A stretch of 64,000 nt of DNA from Rhizobiaceae bacterium. Its GTDB lineage: Bacteria; Pseudomonadota; Alphaproteobacteria; Rhizobiales; Rhizobiaceae. Shown here piece after piece: positions 62,212-64,000 of the stretch. How positions within the stretch are numbered: the first letter of the stretch is position 1; every line of letters begins with the position of its first letter. The DNA lies in assembly GCA_023953845.1 (NCBI GenBank), contig JAMLJC010000002.1:248001-312000 (forward strand), read 5' to 3'. The translations under genes and the position numbers were made by a program. The notes beneath the pieces are model-generated. The model ran no database searches. It was not told where the DNA came from and saw only the letters and a program-made list of their open reading frames with translations.

Positions 62212-63306
62212 TCAACGATCGCCGATCGGAATTTCGGAAAGCCTGACGGTGCGGCCCTTGGCGATGGACCGGTACCCGGCCTCCACAAGCTGCATGGTCC
62301 TGACATTGTCGGCCACGCTCAGCGCCGGCGGCTCTCCGGTCTTGACGGCGTGTTGCAGTTGCTCCATCACGCCGATGAAAGCGTGCGGGAACCACATCGT
62401 GCCCCATTTCGGCGTCACCCACTTGCCTTTGGTGGCTTTCGTCGAGGCATAGGCGAGAGTGGACGGGACGCCGGTCGGCCAGCCGATCGTGCCCTTGGCG
62501 ACGCCATGTGTGCCGTCGACCCGCCAGTTGATGTGCTGGTCGTCCTCGTAGCCCTTCTCGCGCGGCCCGGACCACACATCCTCCAGCGACACGGCCATCA
62601 ACCCGGAAGGGAAGCGCAGCGTCGAAACGGTGATCCCGTCGGAGTGTTCGAACGTCGTGCGCGGGTCCTTGCGCGTCAGCGTGGTGATCTCGTCCGGATC
62701 GCCGAACAGGAAGCGCAGTACGTCGAGATGATGCACGGCCATGTTGGAGAGCGTCAGCCGGTCGTATTCGGCCAGAAACGGCTGCCAGTGCGGAATGGCG
62801 TGCATGTCGATCTGCGCAAAGACGATCTCCCCGAGCGTGCCGGCGTCGATCAGCTGTTTCAGCGCACGCATCGACTGGTCGTAGCGCATGTTCTGGTTGA
62901 CGGAGAGGATCTTGCCGGCCTTCGCCGCCTGATCGCGCAGCTTGATCGCCTCCTTCAGCGACAGCGCCAGAGGCTTCTGCGCGAGGATCGCCTTGATGTG
63001 AGGCTGCTTCAGCGCATGACGGATCAGGGCCGGCTGCTGGTCCGGCGGGAAGGCGAGGTCGACGATCTCGACGCTCTTGTCCTCGATAAGCGCCTCGGGC
63101 GTTTCGTGGACCTTGGGAATGCCCCAGCGGTCCGCGACCTTCCGGGCGTTGGCCTTCGTGCGCGAGGCGATAGCAACCACGGGGAAGCCGGCTTCCTTGT
63201 AGGCGGCGAGGTGGCACTCGGCCATGATCATGCCGGCGCCGACACAGCCGATCCTGTACTTTCTGGTCCGGACTTTCACGTCCGGCTCAAGCTTCGGACC
63301 AGCCAA
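62212..63306 (-). CDS. mocA: Gfo/Idh/MocA-family dehydrogenase
   Basis: The 364-residue oxidoreductase has an N-terminal Rossmann fold with RIGCVGAGMIMAECHLAAYK. The catalytic region ILAQKPLALSLKEA has the EKP-like motif as QKP. A C-terminal alpha/beta domain follows with DMHAIPHWQPFL and NMAVHHLDVLRFLFGDPDE. It likely oxidises a cyclitol or sugar hydroxyl with NAD(P). TTG 63306 is chosen because GGGAGGT ends 5 bp before it; the ATG at 63342 lies inside a perfect palindrome without a ribosome site. It is first gene of the minus-strand operon. Confidence 0.82.
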   Translation of the reverse strand: MAGPKLEPDVKVRTRKYRIGCVGAGMIMAECHLAAYKEAGFPVVAIASRTKANARKVADRWGIPKVHETPEALIEDKSVEIVDLAFPPDQQPALIRHALKQPHIKAILAQKPLALSLKEAIKLRDQAAKAGKILSVNQNMRYDQSMRALKQLIDAGTLGEIVFAQIDMHAIPHWQPFLAEYDRLTLSNMAVHHLDVLRFLFGDPDEITTLTRKDPRTTFEHSDGITVSTLRFPSGLMAVSLEDVWSGPREKGYEDDQHINWRVDGTHGVAKGTIGWPTGVPSTLAYASTKATKGKWVTPKWGTMWFPHAFIGVMEQLQHAVKTGEPPALSVADNVRTMQLVEAGYRSIAKGRTVRLSEIPIGDR

Positions 63307-63321
63307 GCAAACCTCCCGCGC

Positions 63322-63346
63322 CGCGATGCGGCCCGGCCGCATCGCG
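63322..63346. repeat. Perfect 25-bp palindrome upstream of the mocA-like start
   Basis: The arms CGCGATGCGGCC and GGCCGCATCGCG are exact 12-base complements around one central C. It sits 16 bp beyond the TTG start of the first operon gene, within its 5' untranslated region. It could be an operator or an mRNA hairpin. Confidence 0.7.
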
Positions 63347-63530
63347 CTGCACGCCCGTCGGCAACGCTGCGCTCACCGCCGGTGCGGCGGTGATGCGGCC
63401 TGCGGCCCGGCATGAACTCCTCCCTGTGAGCCAGACTTATGGCTCGCGCGGATAATTGACGGTCGTGGCAAACGCTGTCAACATCATTTCTCATCAAAAC
63501 ACACCATAAGCTTTCATGGGAGGATAAGTC

Positions 63531-63557
63531 ATGACCAGAGTTATGCACTCACCCTGA
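63531..63557 (+). other. Eight-codon mini-ORF with strong ribosome site
   Basis: ATG...TGA encodes MTRVMHSP and is preceded by GGGAGGATAAGTC, as good as any ribosome site in the window. It lies 159 bp before the LacI gene. It may be a leader peptide or the remnant of a lost gene start; the next dyads follow directly. Confidence 0.35.
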
Positions 63558-63593
63558 TGTTTCGGCATGGGAGGGTTTCCGTCCCATACAGTG

Positions 63594-63617
63594 AATGCCG
63601 CGACGTTTGGCGGCATT
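63594..63617. repeat. Hairpin upstream of the LacI-family gene
   Basis: AATGCCGC and GCGGCATT form a perfect 8-bp stem around an 8-base loop. No T run follows. It could be an operator half-set or a leader hairpin between the mini-ORF and the regulator gene. Confidence 0.5.
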
Positions 63618-63716
63618 GCGCGGCGGTTCATCATTTCACATCAATTCATGTCAGATGCTCACGCAGGTATTGAACGGAACCCACGCGCGGCTGCAAAAGC
63701 TGGAAGGTGATCGGCG

Positions 63717-64000
63717 GTGCGCTCCACATTGAATGACGTTGCCCGCGAGGCCGGGGTCTCCGCCGCCACCGTCGACCGTGTCCTCAACAACCGGACGGGG
63801 GTGAGGGCCCGAACGCGTGAGATCGTGATCGAGACCGCACGGCGGCTGGGCTACATCTCTCCGCTCCCCGAGGACGAGAGGGGTCGGGGAGGCGCTGCCG
63901 GCAATATCATCCGCCTGAACTTCGCGCTGCCTGCCGGCACCAATACCTTCATCAGGATGCTGCGCCGCGAGATCGAGGTGCAGGCGTTGTCGCGCCCCAA
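63717..64000 (+). CDS. LacI-family regulator, 3' partial
   Basis: The first 94 codons of a LacI-type repressor are present; the rest lies beyond the window. The N-terminus TLNDVAREAGVSAATVDRVL is the LacI helix-turn-helix and hinge region, followed by the start of the ligand domain (NIIRLNFALPAGTNTFIRML). GTG 63717 follows GGAAGG at 63702-63707. It is divergent from the ten-gene catabolic operon and is its likely regulator. Confidence 0.88.
   Translation, partial: MRSTLNDVAREAGVSAATVDRVLNNRTGVRARTREIVIETARRLGYISPLPEDERGRGGAAGNIIRLNFALPAGTNTFIRMLRREIEVQALSRP

Larger units (their letters stand above)
63307..63716. other. Divergent control region between the moc-like operon and the LacI gene
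   Basis: This 410-bp stretch has no long gene. It holds a 25-bp perfect palindrome (63322-63346), a second hairpin (CACCGCCG-GTG-CGGCGGTG, 63374-63392), and an AT-richer middle (63440-63520) likely to contain the promoters. It also has a mini-ORF with a strong ribosome site (63531), a small dyad ATGGGA/TCCCAT (63567-63587) and a hairpin at 63594-63617. Confidence 0.6.

Noticed and set aside
63374..63392. CACCGCCG-GTG-CGGCGGTG as a terminator
   Set aside because: No T run follows on either strand and it lies in a divergent promoter region.

Overview
The window is a high-GC, densely packed chromosomal segment. It most resembles an alphaproteobacterium of the Hyphomicrobiales (Phyllobacteriaceae/Rhizobiaceae type). 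That inference rests on the mix of functions: rhizopine (moc)-type catabolic genes, a ScfR/PccR-regulated propionyl-CoA operon, copper nitrite reductase with pseudoazurin, an FNR-type regulator next to hemN, an RsaA-like surface protein, and a proteobacterial F420 biosynthesis cluster. No rRNA, tRNA, CRISPR array or insertion sequence was seen.

Region 1 (1-21999, all + strand) is a surface-polysaccharide cluster of about ten glycosyltransferases (GT2 and GT4 types), several joined by ATGA/GTGA or longer overlaps. Sugar-nucleotide enzymes lie among them: a CapE/WbjB-type dehydratase, a WecB-type 2-epimerase, a LegB-type dehydratase with a nucleotidyltransferase, and an RmlD-type reductase at the far end. 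Together the first, second and last suggest a UDP-2-acetamido-2,6-dideoxy-L-hexose. The unusual part is a MotA/ExbB-like plus MotB/OmpA-like pair with a small coiled-coil protein (16757-18746), apparently co-transcribed with the glycosyltransferases. No flippase, polymerase or ABC exporter is present in the window. A broken SGNH hydrolase tail follows the first glycosyltransferase.

Region 2 (21996-30816) is propionate metabolism: a divergent ScfR/PccR-type regulator, a paired TTTGCAA operator, pccB, a small membrane protein, pccA, methylmalonyl-CoA mutase, and then an L-2-hydroxyglutarate oxidase. Region 3 (30946-38011) is a coenzyme F420 island: an FGD-like and a second luciferase-like oxidoreductase on +, facing a minus-strand cofE-cofD-cofC-fbiC operon that encodes the core F420 pathway. 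A GMC oxidoreductase follows.

Region 4 (39854-50596) concerns low-oxygen and nitrogen-oxide respiration: cytochrome c, pseudoazurin, nirV, nirK, small accessory proteins, hemerythrin, FNR and hemN. Candidate NnrR-type boxes lie before pseudoazurin and nirK, and FNR boxes before the hemerythrin gene and between fnr and hemN. Inside this region sits an 882-residue cysteine-free surface protein whose N-terminus looks like the LPS-anchoring domain of Caulobacter RsaA. An ABC-2 type exporter pair follows (50620-52901).

Region 5 (53050-64000) is a long minus-strand run of ten genes. It encodes a MocA-like dehydrogenase, MocC-like isomerase, DUF4432 epimerase-like protein, ribose/fructose-type ABC importer, MocD-like di-iron oxygenase, MocE-like Rieske ferredoxin, a PanB-family protein and xylose isomerase. 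It ends at a terminator and has a divergent LacI-family regulator (cut by the window end). It is probably a catabolic operon for an O-methylated or amino-cyclitol or related sugar. The approx. 410-bp divergent control region holds a perfect 25-bp palindrome, other dyads and a mini-ORF.
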